Shown here piece by piece: positions 1 through 8,878 of a stretch of DNA of 47,776 nt. The position numbers and the translations under genes are program-made. Below the pieces are notes generated by a model. It was not told the DNA's origin. It was given only the letters and a program-made list of their open reading frames with translations, and searched no databases. Within the stretch, counting starts at the first letter, position 1. Each line of letters opens with the position of its first letter. The stretch is from assembly GCA_016296945.1 (NCBI GenBank), contig JAEDHQ010000006.1, positions 1 through 47,776 of the forward strand. The letters are read 5' to 3'. The DNA is from Bacilli bacterium. GTDB taxonomy: Bacteria; Bacillota_I; Bacilli_A; ML615J-28; CAG-698.

Positions 1-27
1 AATATGCATATGAGTATCAACAATCAT
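1..27 (-). CDS. 5' end of a metal-dependent hydrolase-like gene (partial)
   Basis: Only nine codons are inside the window: ATG followed by codons reading MIVDTHMHI. An SD-like AGAGG lies 8 bases before the ATG, so this looks like a true start. The D-T-H-x-H pattern right after the start is typical of TIM-barrel metal hydrolases (TatD, amidohydrolase or PHP families), where the two His bind metal. The family cannot be chosen from nine residues. A TATAAT box at 53-58 (minus) could be its -10, with no convincing -35. Confidence 0.5.
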
Positions 28-139
28 AATATAAACCTCTAATCTATTATTTATTATACCATAAGTTGCTTTATAAATCTATACTTTTAACTACTCTATA
101 ATTGTCAATAAATACATAATTAATTTTTTTGTCATAAAA

Positions 140-177
140 AAAATCAAACATTATCAATAAAGATAATATTTGATTTT
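140..177 (-). terminator. Rho-independent terminator of the lipoprotein gene
   Basis: A 16-bp stem (140-155 pairing with 162-177, one G-U on the minus strand) with a 6-base loop is followed on the minus strand by eight T residues. It lies about 35 bases past the lipoprotein stop codon and ends the sigma/anti-sigma/lipoprotein cluster. Confidence 0.9.
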
Positions 178-210
178 TCGAAGGATTGAATAAAAATATG
201 AATATAGATC

Positions 211-1113
211 TTAATCTTTATATTTAAATTCTTTATTAGTTTCTTTTACTTTATAAGTATAAACTGTTTCGCCTGTTTCAGGATCAACACTTGCTTTAGC
301 TTTTATTGTATAACTTGTTGTATCTGTAGAATACTTAATTTTAATTTCATTATTTTCTTTTTTAAAATGATAAGTTTCACGATATCCATTTTCAGTAGTT
401 CTAAATTCTAATTCAATTTCTTTTCCGTCTTCTACTTCAAATTCTAACTTAGAAAATTTTTTACCATCTTTAAAGATTAAATATTCATATTCTAATTCAT
501 TATCTTCACTTTCTTGACTAATAACAACATAGTTATCAGAATCTAAAGTGATTTTAATTTCCATTTCAAATTCATTATTTTCGATTTCTTTTTTGCCTTT
601 AATTTCATATTCTACATCATCGACAATAGCAATACCAGTTAAACGATATTCTTGTTCATTTTCTTCATTATCATCATCTTCATGATCAGAATGAACTTCA
701 TCATTTAATAACTCTTGATTAATGTACAATGTATAAGCAGTAACATTACCAGCTAAATCCTTTGCACTAAAATTCAATTTTGTTTCATATCCTTCACGAT
801 CAGATGCTTCTTCTGATAATAAAATTGGACCATTATCAGTAAACATCATTTCCATCATTTGTAAATAACTATTTACTTTTTCCATATCAACTTCAGTATT
901 TACATCAGTTGATAAATTTATTAATGAACTACTTTCACTAGTTGATATTAAACTTTGAGAATTATCACCAAGAGCAATTGCTGATGTTAACGCTGAAAAA
1001 CCAAAGAAATTCTTGTCATTTGAAAAAGTTTTATTAATGTTTGTTGCAGGAGTGCAACCAACTAAAACTGCTCCTAAAATAATAAATACCAATAAATTAA
1101 TTAATTTTTTCAT
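211..1113 (-). CDS. Lipoprotein paralogous to the neighbouring anti-sigma-like protein
   Basis: A 300-residue secreted lipoprotein of unknown function. It starts with a lysine pair and a hydrophobic stretch ending in the lipobox LVGC, so Cys20 should be lipidated and the protein held on the outer face of the membrane. AAGGAGG lies 6 bases before the ATG. The rest is acidic and beta-rich, with a D/E run near residues 145-155. Its body aligns by eye with the outer part of the protein encoded just upstream: YTLYINQELLND against YTLYFTEEIINE, YEIKGKKEIENNEFEMEIK against YRVEGFKEIEKDECEIKL, and a shared NYVV/YFVV then EYEY/YSYEYY-xx-GK block. It may be made with, or controlled by, the ECF sigma factor. 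No enzyme motif is visible, so a sensor or decoy role is only an inference. Confidence 0.85.
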   Translation of the reverse strand: MKKLINLLVFIILGAVLVGCTPATNINKTFSNDKNFFGFSALTSAIALGDNSQSLISTSESSSLINLSTDVNTEVDMEKVNSYLQMMEMMFTDNGPILLSEEASDREGYETKLNFSAKDLAGNVTAYTLYINQELLNDEVHSDHEDDDNEENEQEYRLTGIAIVDDVEYEIKGKKEIENNEFEMEIKITLDSDNYVVISQESEDNELEYEYLIFKDGKKFSKLEFEVEDGKEIELEFRTTENGYRETYHFKKENNEIKIKYSTDTTSYTIKAKASVDPETGETVYTYKVKETNKEFKYKD

Positions 1114-1201
1114 ATATACCTCCTTGGAAATACTTTTCCTTTCATTATATATACAAACAAAATCAATTTTTATTGGTATTATTTTATAATATTTATTCTT
1201 A

Positions 1202-2230
1202 TTATTTATTAATGAAGATATTTATACCATTTTTAAACTCATATCGGTATTGCTCTTCTTCTTCAAATATTTCTACTTTTCCTTCATTATTATTAATTTC
1301 ATATTCGACTTTTACATGATCATCAAAAAATGAAAACTCACAGTTTACTTCATTATTTATTGTTTCACTTTCTAATTCTATAACTGTTTTGCCTAATCCT
1401 TTAGTTTCATATGAAATATCAAACTCTTCAATCACTTTTCCATTTTTATAATATTCATATGAATATTCATTTTCTTTTTTCTCAATTTCTTGTTTTACTA
1501 CAAAATACTCTGTATCTGTTATATACATTATTAATTTTATTTCACATTCATCTTTTTCGATTTCTTTAAATCCTTCTACTCGATATTCCGTTTTATTTGT
1601 TTTAATAATACCATTAATTCGTGAATCAATTTCATCAAAATCCTTGTCTTTATCATTTTCATTAATAATTTCTTCCGTGAAATATAAAGTGTATTGATAA
1701 CTTTGGCTTAGAATTCTAGAAGAAATAATAATCATTCTTTGATAACTTGAATTATCAGAAGCTAATTCTTGGTATTCAATTTTCTCTTTATTTAAAACAT
1801 TTATAGCAGTTAAATAATATTCATTTATATCTTCTGCTATTTCCTGATATTTGCTATTATCTAAACCTAATAAACTAATTGCTCCTGTAGAATCAGCATA
1901 ATTAAATAATGTCACTGCTTGCAAAGCAAATGTTTGATGAGACTTACTAATACTATTCTTATTATGTACATTATTATCACTTAACCCAAGCACTACAAAT
2001 AATCCCAAAATAAATACTGTTAAAACTAATCCCACTTTAAAAAAATTTGTTTTTAGATTAATAAATATTTTCTTTGATTGATTCTTACTATTATATACTT
2101 CATTACTTGTATTATCTTGAAATTGATTTAATGTCCTAATTCGTTCGATAACATTTTTAGAAATATTAGGTACTTCTAATTGCTTTGTTTGTGTTAAGAT
2201 TGTACTTTTAATTTCTTTCTTATTTGCCAT
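1202..2230 (-). CDS. Membrane anti-sigma-like protein of the ECF pair
   Basis: About 342 residues, overlapping the 3' end of the sigma gene by 11 bases, the usual arrangement for translational coupling of sigma and anti-sigma. I choose the ATG at 2230 because AGGTGAT sits 5 bases upstream; a GTG at 2239 is possible but has no SD. The first roughly 65 residues should be cytoplasmic, one membrane helix follows (a VGLVLTVFILGLFVVLGL-like stretch around residues 67-85), and about 255 residues lie outside. No HxxxCxxC zinc motif is visible in the cytoplasmic part, so it is not a ZAS-type anti-sigma. The outer domain is shared with the downstream lipoprotein. Assignment as anti-sigma rests on topology and gene position, not on a recognised domain. 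Confidence 0.75.
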   Translation of the reverse strand: MANKKEIKSTILTQTKQLEVPNISKNVIERIRTLNQFQDNTSNEVYNSKNQSKKIFINLKTNFFKVGLVLTVFILGLFVVLGLSDNNVHNKNSISKSHQTFALQAVTLFNYADSTGAISLLGLDNSKYQEIAEDINEYYLTAINVLNKEKIEYQELASDNSSYQRMIIISSRILSQSYQYTLYFTEEIINENDKDKDFDEIDSRINGIIKTNKTEYRVEGFKEIEKDECEIKLIMYITDTEYFVVKQEIEKKENEYSYEYYKNGKVIEEFDISYETKGLGKTVIELESETINNEVNCEFSFFDDHVKVEYEINNNEGKVEIFEEEEQYRYEFKNGINIFINK

Positions 2231-2747
2231 CTTTATCACCTACTTTGTCTCGTAATTTCTTGATTGCACGATTATATATCCATAGAACAGTTCCTAATGG
2301 TTTGTTCATCACCTTTGAAATCTCTTTGAATTTCATTTCCCCGACAATATGCATTGTAACTACTTCGTGATCATCACCATTAAGATAATCAATAATTCCT
2401 AGTTCTACTGTTCTACTTTCTGATTCATCCTTATCATCTTTTATAGAAAGAACTAATTCATCATCCAATTCTACTTTTCTATATTTATTAATTTCATTAA
2501 TTGCTAAATTCTTAGCAATCTGTGCTAAATATGGAGTTGGATTAGCATTAAGCGATACTGATTTAATATTTTCAAGGAATTTTACATAAGTATCTTGCAT
2601 TAAGTCTTCTATTAATGATTTATCTTTGATTATTTTTGCAATCATAATATAAACCAATCGATTAGTCATTTCGTAGAATTCATCAAATGATTGGTAATCA
2701 TGTTCTTTGAATTCTTTTATTATCTCATTAATTCTTACTTTTTTCAT
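2220..2747 (-). CDS. ECF-type sigma-70 family RNA polymerase sigma factor
   Basis: About 175 residues, the usual size for a group IV sigma factor. Region 2 is seen in DEFYEMTNRLVYIMIAKIIKD and the LIEDLMQDTYVKFLENI segment (residues about 50-70, the -10-binding helix). Region 4 is seen in the C-terminal helix-turn-helix MKFKEISKVMNKPLGTVLW-x-YNRAIKKLR. The start is taken as the ATG at 2747 because AAGGAA lies 6 bases before it; the ATG 15 bases further upstream has no SD. It leads a three-gene cluster with an anti-sigma-like protein and a lipoprotein. Its target promoters cannot be read from this window. Confidence 0.9.
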   Translation of the reverse strand: MKKVRINEIIKEFKEHDYQSFDEFYEMTNRLVYIMIAKIIKDKSLIEDLMQDTYVKFLENIKSVSLNANPTPYLAQIAKNLAINEINKYRKVELDDELVLSIKDDKDESESRTVELGIIDYLNGDDHEVVTMHIVGEMKFKEISKVMNKPLGTVLWIYNRAIKKLRDKVGDKDGK

Positions 2748-2808
2748 AACATATTCCTTCATAATATATACAATGATAATGATTATTTATTGGATTTAAT
2801 TATAATTT

Positions 2809-2837
2809 ATTATATAAAATTTTTTTTAAAAAGTAAA
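2809..2837 (-). promoter_or_regulatory. Promoter of the ECF sigma/anti-sigma operon
   Basis: TTTACT at 2832-2837 and TATAAT at 2809-2814 (both read on minus) are 17 bases apart, a good housekeeping promoter. It lies directly behind the tuf terminator. Confidence 0.65.
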
Positions 2838-2843
2838 TAAAAA

Positions 2844-2867
2844 ACCTCTATCGTTTCCAATAGAGGT
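2844..2867 (-). terminator. Terminator of the str operon after tuf
   Basis: ACCTCTAT (2844-2851) pairs with ATAGAGGT (2860-2867) around an 8-base loop, followed on minus by TTTTTATTT. It begins about 33 bases past the tuf stop. Confidence 0.9.
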
Positions 2868-2900
2868 AATTTTATAAATTATAGATTATTAAATGATTAA

Positions 2901-4088
2901 TTATTTAATAATTTTAGTAACGTTACCAGCACCTACTGTACGTCCACCTTCACGAATAGAGAACTTAGTTCCTAATTCGATTGCGATTGGGTGAATTAAT
3001 TTTACAACTAATTCAGCGTTATCGCCAGGCATAATCATTTCTACGCCTTCTTTTAATTCAATAACACCTGTAACGTCTGTAGTACGGAAATAGAATTGAG
3101 GACGATAGTTTGTGAAGAATGGAGTATGACGTCCACCTTCTTCTTTTGTTAATACGTAAACTTGTGCTTCAAATTCTGTATGAGGTGTAACTGAACCAGG
3201 TTTAGCTAATACTTGACCACGTTGGATGTTTTCACGAGCGATACCACGTAATAATGCACCAATGTTATCACCAGCTTCAGCTTGGTCTAATAATTTTCTA
3301 AACATTTCAACACCAGTAACAACTGATTTTTGAGTAGGTTTAATACCAACGATTTCAACGTTGTCACCAACTTTAACTTGACCACGTTCAACTCTACCAG
3401 TAGCAACAGTACCACGACCAGTGATTGAGAATACGTCTTCTACAGGCATTAAGAATGGTTTATCAGTTTCACGAACTGGATCAGGGATATATTCATCAAC
3501 TGCAGCCATTAAATCTAAAATAGCTTGAGTGTATGCTGGATCACCTTCCATAGCTTTTAATGCAGAACCACGGATAACTGGGCATTCGTCTCCAGGGAAT
3601 CCATATTCTGATAATAATTCACGAATTTCCATTTCAACTAAGTCTAATAATTCTTCATCATCAACCATATCGCATTTGTTCATGAATACTAATAATTTAG
3701 GAACACCTACTTGACGGCTTAATAAGATGTGTTCACGAGTTTGAGCCATAGGACCATCAGTTGCAGCAACAACTAAGATAGCACCATCCATTTGAGCAGC
3801 ACCAGTGATCATGTTTTTAACATAATCGGCATGTCCTGGGCAGTCAACGTGTGCATAGTGACGTTTTTCAGTTTCATATTCAACGTGGCAAGTGTTAATC
3901 GTTATACCACGAGCTTTTTCTTCTGGAGCACCATCGATTTGGTCATAGTTCATAGCTTTGTTTTTTGGGTTAGCTTCTGCTAAAACTTTAGTGATTGCAG
4001 ATGTTAAAGTAGTTTTACCATGGTCAACATGACCGATTGTTCCGATATTAACGTGCATCTTCGTACGTTCAAATTTTTCTTTTGCCAT
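2901..4088 (-). CDS. tuf: Elongation factor Tu
   Basis: 395 residues, full length. EF-Tu delivers aminoacyl-tRNA to the ribosomal A site as a GTP complex. The P-loop GHVDHGKT (about residues 19-26), DCPGH (about 81-85) and NKCD (about 137-140) form the GTPase site, and the beta-barrel domains 2 and 3 follow (TGRGTVATGRVERG; C-terminal GGRTVGAGNVTKI). AGGAGG lies 11 bases upstream of the ATG. It is the last gene of the str operon, 74 bases after fusA, and is followed by a strong terminator. Confidence 0.98.
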   Translation of the reverse strand: MAKEKFERTKMHVNIGTIGHVDHGKTTLTSAITKVLAEANPKNKAMNYDQIDGAPEEKARGITINTCHVEYETEKRHYAHVDCPGHADYVKNMITGAAQMDGAILVVAATDGPMAQTREHILLSRQVGVPKLLVFMNKCDMVDDEELLDLVEMEIRELLSEYGFPGDECPVIRGSALKAMEGDPAYTQAILDLMAAVDEYIPDPVRETDKPFLMPVEDVFSITGRGTVATGRVERGQVKVGDNVEIVGIKPTQKSVVTGVEMFRKLLDQAEAGDNIGALLRGIARENIQRGQVLAKPGSVTPHTEFEAQVYVLTKEEGGRHTPFFTNYRPQFYFRTTDVTGVIELKEGVEMIMPGDNAELVVKLIHPIAIELGTKFSIREGGRTVGAGNVTKIIK

Positions 4089-4162
4089 TTTAAAAATTCC
4101 TCCTAATTTTTATATATATATTTTATTATAATTTTTAATTTTTTGCAAGAGTAATTTACAGA

Positions 4163-6229
4163 TTAACTGCGTTTTTTAATAACTTCTTCAGCAATATGTC
4201 TTGGACATTCTTCATAATGTGAAAATTGCATTGTATAATTTCCACGTCCTTGAGTGTTACTTCTTAAAGCAGTAGCATATCCAAACATAGAAGCTAAAGG
4301 AACAAAGGCATTAATGCGGTGGAAACGAGCTTGTACTTCTTGAGAATCAATACGTCCACGCTTACCAATAATGTCTCCGATTACATTACCTAAATATTCG
4401 TCTGGCACTTCAACAACAACAGACATAATAGGTTCTAATAATACAGGATTACATAGTTTAGCAGAATTCTTAAATGCTAAACTACCAGCAACTTCAAATG
4501 CAATAGCACTTGAGTCAACTTCATGATATGAACCATCAAACAATGTAGCTTTAATATCAATAGTTGGATAACCAGCTAAGTTACCATTTGCTAACGCAGA
4601 TTCAATACCTTTTCCTACAGAACCAATATATTCTTTTGGTACAACACCACCAACGATTGCATCAACGAATTCAAATCCTTTTCCTGGGTTAGGTTCAAAA
4701 CGAACTTTAACATCACCATATTGTCCATGACCACCAGATTGACGAACAAACTTACCTTGTACTTCAGCACTTGTCTTAATAGTTTCACGATAAGAAACTT
4801 GAGGCATACCTACATTACATTCGACGTGATATTCACGTTTCATTCTATCAACAATAATATCTAAATGTAATTCACCCATACCAGAAATAATAATTTGTCC
4901 TGTTTCATGGTTAACATTTGATTTAAATGTTGGATCTTCCTCAGCAAGTTTTTGCAATGCTGTTGTCATCTTATCTTGGTCACCTTTAGTCTTTGGTTCA
5001 ACGGCAACACTAATAACAGGTTCAGGGAACACCATTGATTCTAAGATAACATCACTATTTACATCGCATAATGTATCACCAGTAGTAGTATTTTTTAAGC
5101 CAACTGCTGCTGCGATATCACCAGCATATACTTCCTTTATTTCAGTACGGTCATTTGCATGCATTAATAAGATACGACCAACACGTTCTTTTTGATCTTT
5201 TGATGAATTATATACATAAGAACCTGCTGTCATTGTTCCAGAATATACACGGAAGAATGTTAGCTTTCCAACATAAGGATCAGTCATAACTTTAAATGCT
5301 AAAGCAGAGAATTTTGCATCATCAGATGGTTTAATTTGTATTTCTTGTCCCTTCTTGTTAGTCGCAGTTAAAGTAACAACATCAATAGGAGAAGGTAAAT
5401 AATCAATTACAGCATCTAATACGAATTTTAAACCTTTATTCTTAAAGGCAGATCCACATAATACTGGGAAGAAATCCACAGATAAAGTAGCTTTTCTAAT
5501 TGCACGTTTAAGAATATCAGTTGGTATTTCTGCTTCTTCTAAATATAACATCATTAATTCGTCATCAAAATCTGCAGCAGCAGAAATTAATTCTTCACGA
5601 CGAATTAAAGCATCTTCTTTTAAATGTTCTGGAATTGGAATTTCAACGTAATTTTCTTCAGGTTTACCATCAAAATAATAAGCCTTCATATCGACGATAT
5701 TAATAATACCATCAAAATTACTTTCAGAACCAATTGGAATTTCAATTGGATGAGCATTAGCTCCTAATCTCTTAATAATACTATCAATTGCGGCATCATA
5801 ATTTGCGCCTGTTTTATCCATTTTATTTACATAGACAATACGTGGAACTTTAAATTCGTTTGCTTGTCTCCATACTGTTTCAGTTTGAGGTTCAACACCT
5901 GCTTGAGCATCTAAAACTGTAACAGCGCCATCAAGAACTCTTAATGATCTACTAACTTCTACAGTAAAATCAACATGTCCTGGAGTATCTATTACATTTA
6001 TTCGATGTCCCTTCCAATAAGCAGTTGTTGCGGCAGAAGTTATTGTAATACCACGTTCAATTTCTTGAACCATCCAGTCCATTTGAGCAGCACCATCATG
6101 TGTTTCACCCATCTTATGGATTTTCTTTGTATGAAACAAAATTCTTTCTGATACAGTTGTTTTTCCGGCATCAATATGAGCCATTATTCCAATATTACGG
6201 GTATTTTCTAATGATGTTTCACGAGGCAT
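4163..6229 (-). CDS. fusA: Elongation factor G
   Basis: 688 residues, full length for the translocase EF-G, which moves mRNA and tRNAs through the ribosome with GTP hydrolysis. The G1 motif AHIDAGKTT is at about residues 17-25, the effector loop RGITITSAA at about 58-66, DTPGHVDF at about 81-88 and NKMDK at about 135-139. The C-terminal domains IV-V are intact, including SGGHGQYGDV. It lies 16 bases behind rpsG with an AGGAGGG site in the gap, and upstream of tuf. Confidence 0.98.
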   Translation of the reverse strand: MPRETSLENTRNIGIMAHIDAGKTTVSERILFHTKKIHKMGETHDGAAQMDWMVQEIERGITITSAATTAYWKGHRINVIDTPGHVDFTVEVSRSLRVLDGAVTVLDAQAGVEPQTETVWRQANEFKVPRIVYVNKMDKTGANYDAAIDSIIKRLGANAHPIEIPIGSESNFDGIINIVDMKAYYFDGKPEENYVEIPIPEHLKEDALIRREELISAAADFDDELMMLYLEEAEIPTDILKRAIRKATLSVDFFPVLCGSAFKNKGLKFVLDAVIDYLPSPIDVVTLTATNKKGQEIQIKPSDDAKFSALAFKVMTDPYVGKLTFFRVYSGTMTAGSYVYNSSKDQKERVGRILLMHANDRTEIKEVYAGDIAAAVGLKNTTTGDTLCDVNSDVILESMVFPEPVISVAVEPKTKGDQDKMTTALQKLAEEDPTFKSNVNHETGQIIISGMGELHLDIIVDRMKREYHVECNVGMPQVSYRETIKTSAEVQGKFVRQSGGHGQYGDVKVRFEPNPGKGFEFVDAIVGGVVPKEYIGSVGKGIESALANGNLAGYPTIDIKATLFDGSYHEVDSSAIAFEVAGSLAFKNSAKLCNPVLLEPIMSVVVEVPDEYLGNVIGDIIGKRGRIDSQEVQARFHRINAFVPLASMFGYATALRSNTQGRGNYTMQFSHYEECPRHIAEEVIKKRS

Positions 6230-6245
6230 ACGTTAACTAGCCCTC

Positions 6246-6716
6246 CTACCATTGATAATGAGCAAATGCTTTATTAGATTCAGCCATACGGTGAGTATCA
6301 TCACGTTTCTTAACTGAATTACCAATACCATTTGATGCATCAATAATTTCGTTTGCTAATCTTTCTTCCATAGTCTTTTCTCTTCTTAATCTAGAATATT
6401 GAGTTAACCATCTTAAAGAAAGAGTTAATTTTCTTTCAGGTCTTACTTCTACAGGAACTTGATAGTTAGCACCACCAATACGGCGAGCACGTACTTCTAG
6501 TTGAGGAGTAATATTTGCTAATGCTTCATTAAAAACATCTAATGCAGGACGACCTGTTTGTTTTTCTATTTTTTCGAATGCTCCATATAAAATTTGTTGA
6601 GCAACTCCTTTTTTACCATCTAACATAATGTTGTTAATTAAACGAGTAACAACTTGTGAATTATAAATTGGATCTGGTAAAACCTTTCTCTTTGCTATAT
6701 GTCCTTTACGTGGCAT
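6246..6716 (-). CDS. rpsG: 30S ribosomal protein S7
   Basis: 156 residues, the normal length. S7 nucleates assembly of the 30S head and contacts tRNA in the E site. The start MPRKGHIAKR and the conserved block RRIGGANYQVPVEVRPER (about residues 79-96) identify it, and the C-terminus KRDDTHRMAESNKAFAHYQW is complete. AAGGAGG lies 8 bases before the ATG. It is the second gene of the str operon. Confidence 0.98.
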   Translation of the reverse strand: MPRKGHIAKRKVLPDPIYNSQVVTRLINNIMLDGKKGVAQQILYGAFEKIEKQTGRPALDVFNEALANITPQLEVRARRIGGANYQVPVEVRPERKLTLSLRWLTQYSRLRREKTMEERLANEIIDASNGIGNSVKKRDDTHRMAESNKAFAHYQW

Positions 6717-6796
6717 ATATATGTCCTCCTTTCAAAAATTTTAGTAAAAACTAATAAAAATATTCTTTTAAATTCTCTTTTATAAATTAATAATAA

Positions 6797-7207
6797 TTAA
6801 TTATCTCTCTTAGTACCGTATAAACTTCTTCCTTGTTTACGTTTGTCAACACCAGTAGTATCTAATGTACCTCTAATAATATGATAACGTACACCAGGTA
6901 AATCCTTAACACGTCCACCACGAATTAAAACAACGCTATGTTCTTGTAACTTATGTCCAATTCCAGGGATATAAGCTGTAACTTCGATTCCGTTTGATAA
7001 ACGAACACGGGCGTATTTACGAATTGCTGAGTTAGGTTTTTTAGGAGTCATAGTTGTAACTCTTGTACAAACCCCACGTTTTTGTGGAGACTCAACTGTA
7101 GTATACACTTTCTTTAATGAATTATAGTTAACAGCTAAATGTGGTGATTTAGACTTTTTAGTTTTTAATTCACGAGGTTTTCTAATAAGTTGATTAATAG
7201 TAGGCAT
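6797..7207 (-). CDS. rpsL: 30S ribosomal protein S12
   Basis: 136 residues. S12 sits at the decoding centre. The start MPTINQLIRKPR is preceded by AAAGGAG with 7 bases between; an upstream in-frame TTG at 7255 would add 16 residues that do not belong to S12. The loops TPKKPNSA and the PGVRYHIIRG segment are intact, with Lys at the positions usually altered in streptomycin resistance (KKPNSA and VKDLPG). It is the first gene of the str operon, with a 100-base leader. Confidence 0.98.
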   Translation of the reverse strand: MPTINQLIRKPRELKTKKSKSPHLAVNYNSLKKVYTTVESPQKRGVCTRVTTMTPKKPNSAIRKYARVRLSNGIEVTAYIPGIGHKLQEHSVVLIRGGRVKDLPGVRYHIIRGTLDTTGVDKRKQGRSLYGTKRDN

Positions 7208-7271
7208 CTTTCGTTCTCCTTTCTCATTTATTCGCCACAATACCAGGCGTTTCAATGTGGTACAAATATAT

Positions 7272-7291
7272 GTTTTGAATTACTTCAAAAC
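7272..7291 (-). promoter_or_regulatory. Hairpin in the rpsL leader
   Basis: GTTTTGAA (minus sense) and TTCAAAAC form an 8-bp stem with a 4-base loop (7280-7283), about 20 bases after the predicted transcription start. It has no T-run, so it is not a terminator. It could stabilise the mRNA or serve as a leader element. Confidence 0.4.
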
Positions 7292-7314
7292 TACATTCAT
7301 TTTTATCCTCAATT

Positions 7315-7343
7315 ATTATACTACTTTCAAGTAGAAATGTCAA
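7315..7343 (-). promoter_or_regulatory. Promoter of the str operon
   Basis: Consensus TTGACA (7338-7343) and TATAAT (7315-7320), minus sense, with exactly 17 bases between. The spacer holds the palindrome CTACTTGAAAGTAG next to the -10 box. The last seven spacer bases plus the -10 (AAAGTAGTATAAT) are the same as in the rpmG-secE-nusG promoter at 25087-25115. Confidence 0.9.
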
Positions 7344-7455
7344 GCATAATTTTTAAAAATAAAGCTGTTTTAGTAAGTTTTGAAGATGAATTTACTTATA
7401 TCAATTTATCATCTTTATTTATTGTTGACAAGTTTTTAATATTAATACAAAAAAA

Positions 7456-7477
7456 ATCGTTCCTCTATCAGAACGAT
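7456..7477 (-). terminator. Terminator of the glycosyltransferase gene
   Basis: ATCGTTC (7456-7462) pairs with GAACGAT (7471-7477), loop 8, followed on minus by a run of about nine T. It separates the glycosyltransferase from the str promoter. Confidence 0.9.
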
Positions 7478-7491
7478 CATAAAGTGTTTTA

Positions 7492-8766
7492 TTATCCGTG
7501 TCTTATTTTTTTCCATGTTACCTTCACAAACAATGCTAAAGCTGTAATCGGTAAAAAAATAGCCATATATATTGGAAACATTAGCATATAGAAAATCTTT
7601 TTACCTGCTTTACAATCTAAATATTTCCAACATTGTATCATAACTACAAATCCTGATATTAATGCAATCAAAATTGGAAATAGCAAATCTTTTATAGAAA
7701 TATATAAGCAATTATCAAAATAATACCAAAAATCAATACCACTAAATAGATACATAAACGTGCCACTTAATAAAAATATTATCACCCAAATAAACGATAG
7801 TGCAGGCATTGGTAAAATATGAACAAACATTCCCCATTTTGAAAGGGTAAATTTTTTCATCATACTAACAAATAAGTTCATTCCTCTTTTTACAAATACT
7901 TGATGATTCCCTTTACTCCAACGTAATCTTTGATTAAAAGAATCTTTTAGTGTATGAGGTTGTTCATCAAAAAACACAGCATCTTCACAAAAAGCGATTT
8001 TTTTATTATCTGCAATTAAAGCAGTTGATAATTCAATATCCTCAACTAAAGTATGATAAATCCATCCATTATTATTTTCAATAATACTCTTATCAATTAA
8101 ATAGCCAGTTCCGGAAACATATGTGCTAGAGTTAATCTTTGCTCTAACATGATGTACTTGACGAGATTCACGTAAGTACATATAAGATGCTCCCCCAGCA
8201 ATCCATGAATCTCCAAAATTCTTTGGCGCACGAAAACCAGTAATTGCAGTATTTCCAGCATCATAAGCTTTATTGATTTCCTTTAAAAAGTTCTTATCCA
8301 ATAGATTATCAGCATCGAATATAATAAAAGCATCAATATTTAAGTCTTGATAATCTTTTAAAATATTTTTAAAAGCAAAATCTAATGCGTAACTTTTCCC
8401 TTTTTTTATTTCATCAGTTCTTTCAAAAACTATCGTTCCTTTTTCAATGGCTATTTCTTTTGTTTTATCATTACAGTTATCAGCAATAACAAAAATGTGA
8501 ACTAGTTCTTTAGGATAATCTTGTTCTTTAATACTATCAATTAACGCACCTATTACTTTTTCCTCATTACGGGCCGCAATTATTATTCCAAAAGTATGAT
8601 TTATCTTTGCTTCAGGATATTTTTTCTTTGGAAAAAATATACTCATAATCAAGAAAAAGACTTGATTTAGATAAAATATTCCCAAAGCTGTCATAATAGC
8701 TGCATTAATGACTTTTAAAATATTAAGGATAGATTCCATAGTTTCGATCTGAATATCCATTAACAT
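7492..8766 (-). CDS. Family 2 glycosyltransferase, membrane processive type
   Basis: 424 residues. An N-terminal membrane helix (about 15-45) is followed by a GT-A domain: GIIIAARNEE at about residue 60, the metal-binding FDADN at about 150, the acceptor/catalytic VEDIE at about 240 and QRLRW at about 280, then three or four C-terminal membrane helices. The D, DxD, ED, QxxRW set is that of processive synthases such as PgaC/IcaA, cellulose and hyaluronan synthases, which polymerise a sugar from a UDP- or GDP-sugar and thread it through the membrane. The sugar cannot be told from sequence. No partner (deacetylase or PilZ gene) is near. It is followed by its own terminator; GAGGT lies 6 bases before the ATG. 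Confidence 0.88.
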   Translation of the reverse strand: MLMDIQIETMESILNILKVINAAIMTALGIFYLNQVFFLIMSIFFPKKKYPEAKINHTFGIIIAARNEEKVIGALIDSIKEQDYPKELVHIFVIADNCNDKTKEIAIEKGTIVFERTDEIKKGKSYALDFAFKNILKDYQDLNIDAFIIFDADNLLDKNFLKEINKAYDAGNTAITGFRAPKNFGDSWIAGGASYMYLRESRQVHHVRAKINSSTYVSGTGYLIDKSIIENNNGWIYHTLVEDIELSTALIADNKKIAFCEDAVFFDEQPHTLKDSFNQRLRWSKGNHQVFVKRGMNLFVSMMKKFTLSKWGMFVHILPMPALSFIWVIIFLLSGTFMYLFSGIDFWYYFDNCLYISIKDLLFPILIALISGFVVMIQCWKYLDCKAGKKIFYMLMFPIYMAIFLPITALALFVKVTWKKIRHG

Positions 8767-8858
8767 ATTTATACCTCACCTATCATTATTAATTATATCA
8801 TTTTTTCTTTCTTTAGTAAATTAATAATTATCTTATATTACTTAAAATAATAATAAAA

Positions 8859-8878
8859 GATGAGCAGTTAAGCTCACC
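8859..8878 (-). terminator. Terminator overlapping the stop of the E2-like gene
   Basis: GGTGAGC and GCTCATC (minus sense) form a 7-bp stem with a 6-base loop and one G-U, followed by TTTTATTATT. The stem begins inside the stop codon region of the upstream gene. Confidence 0.75.

Noticed and set aside
7190..7591. Plus-strand reading frame of 133 codons
   Set aside because: It runs over the rpsL start, the str promoter and a terminator, has no SD and no recognisable protein.
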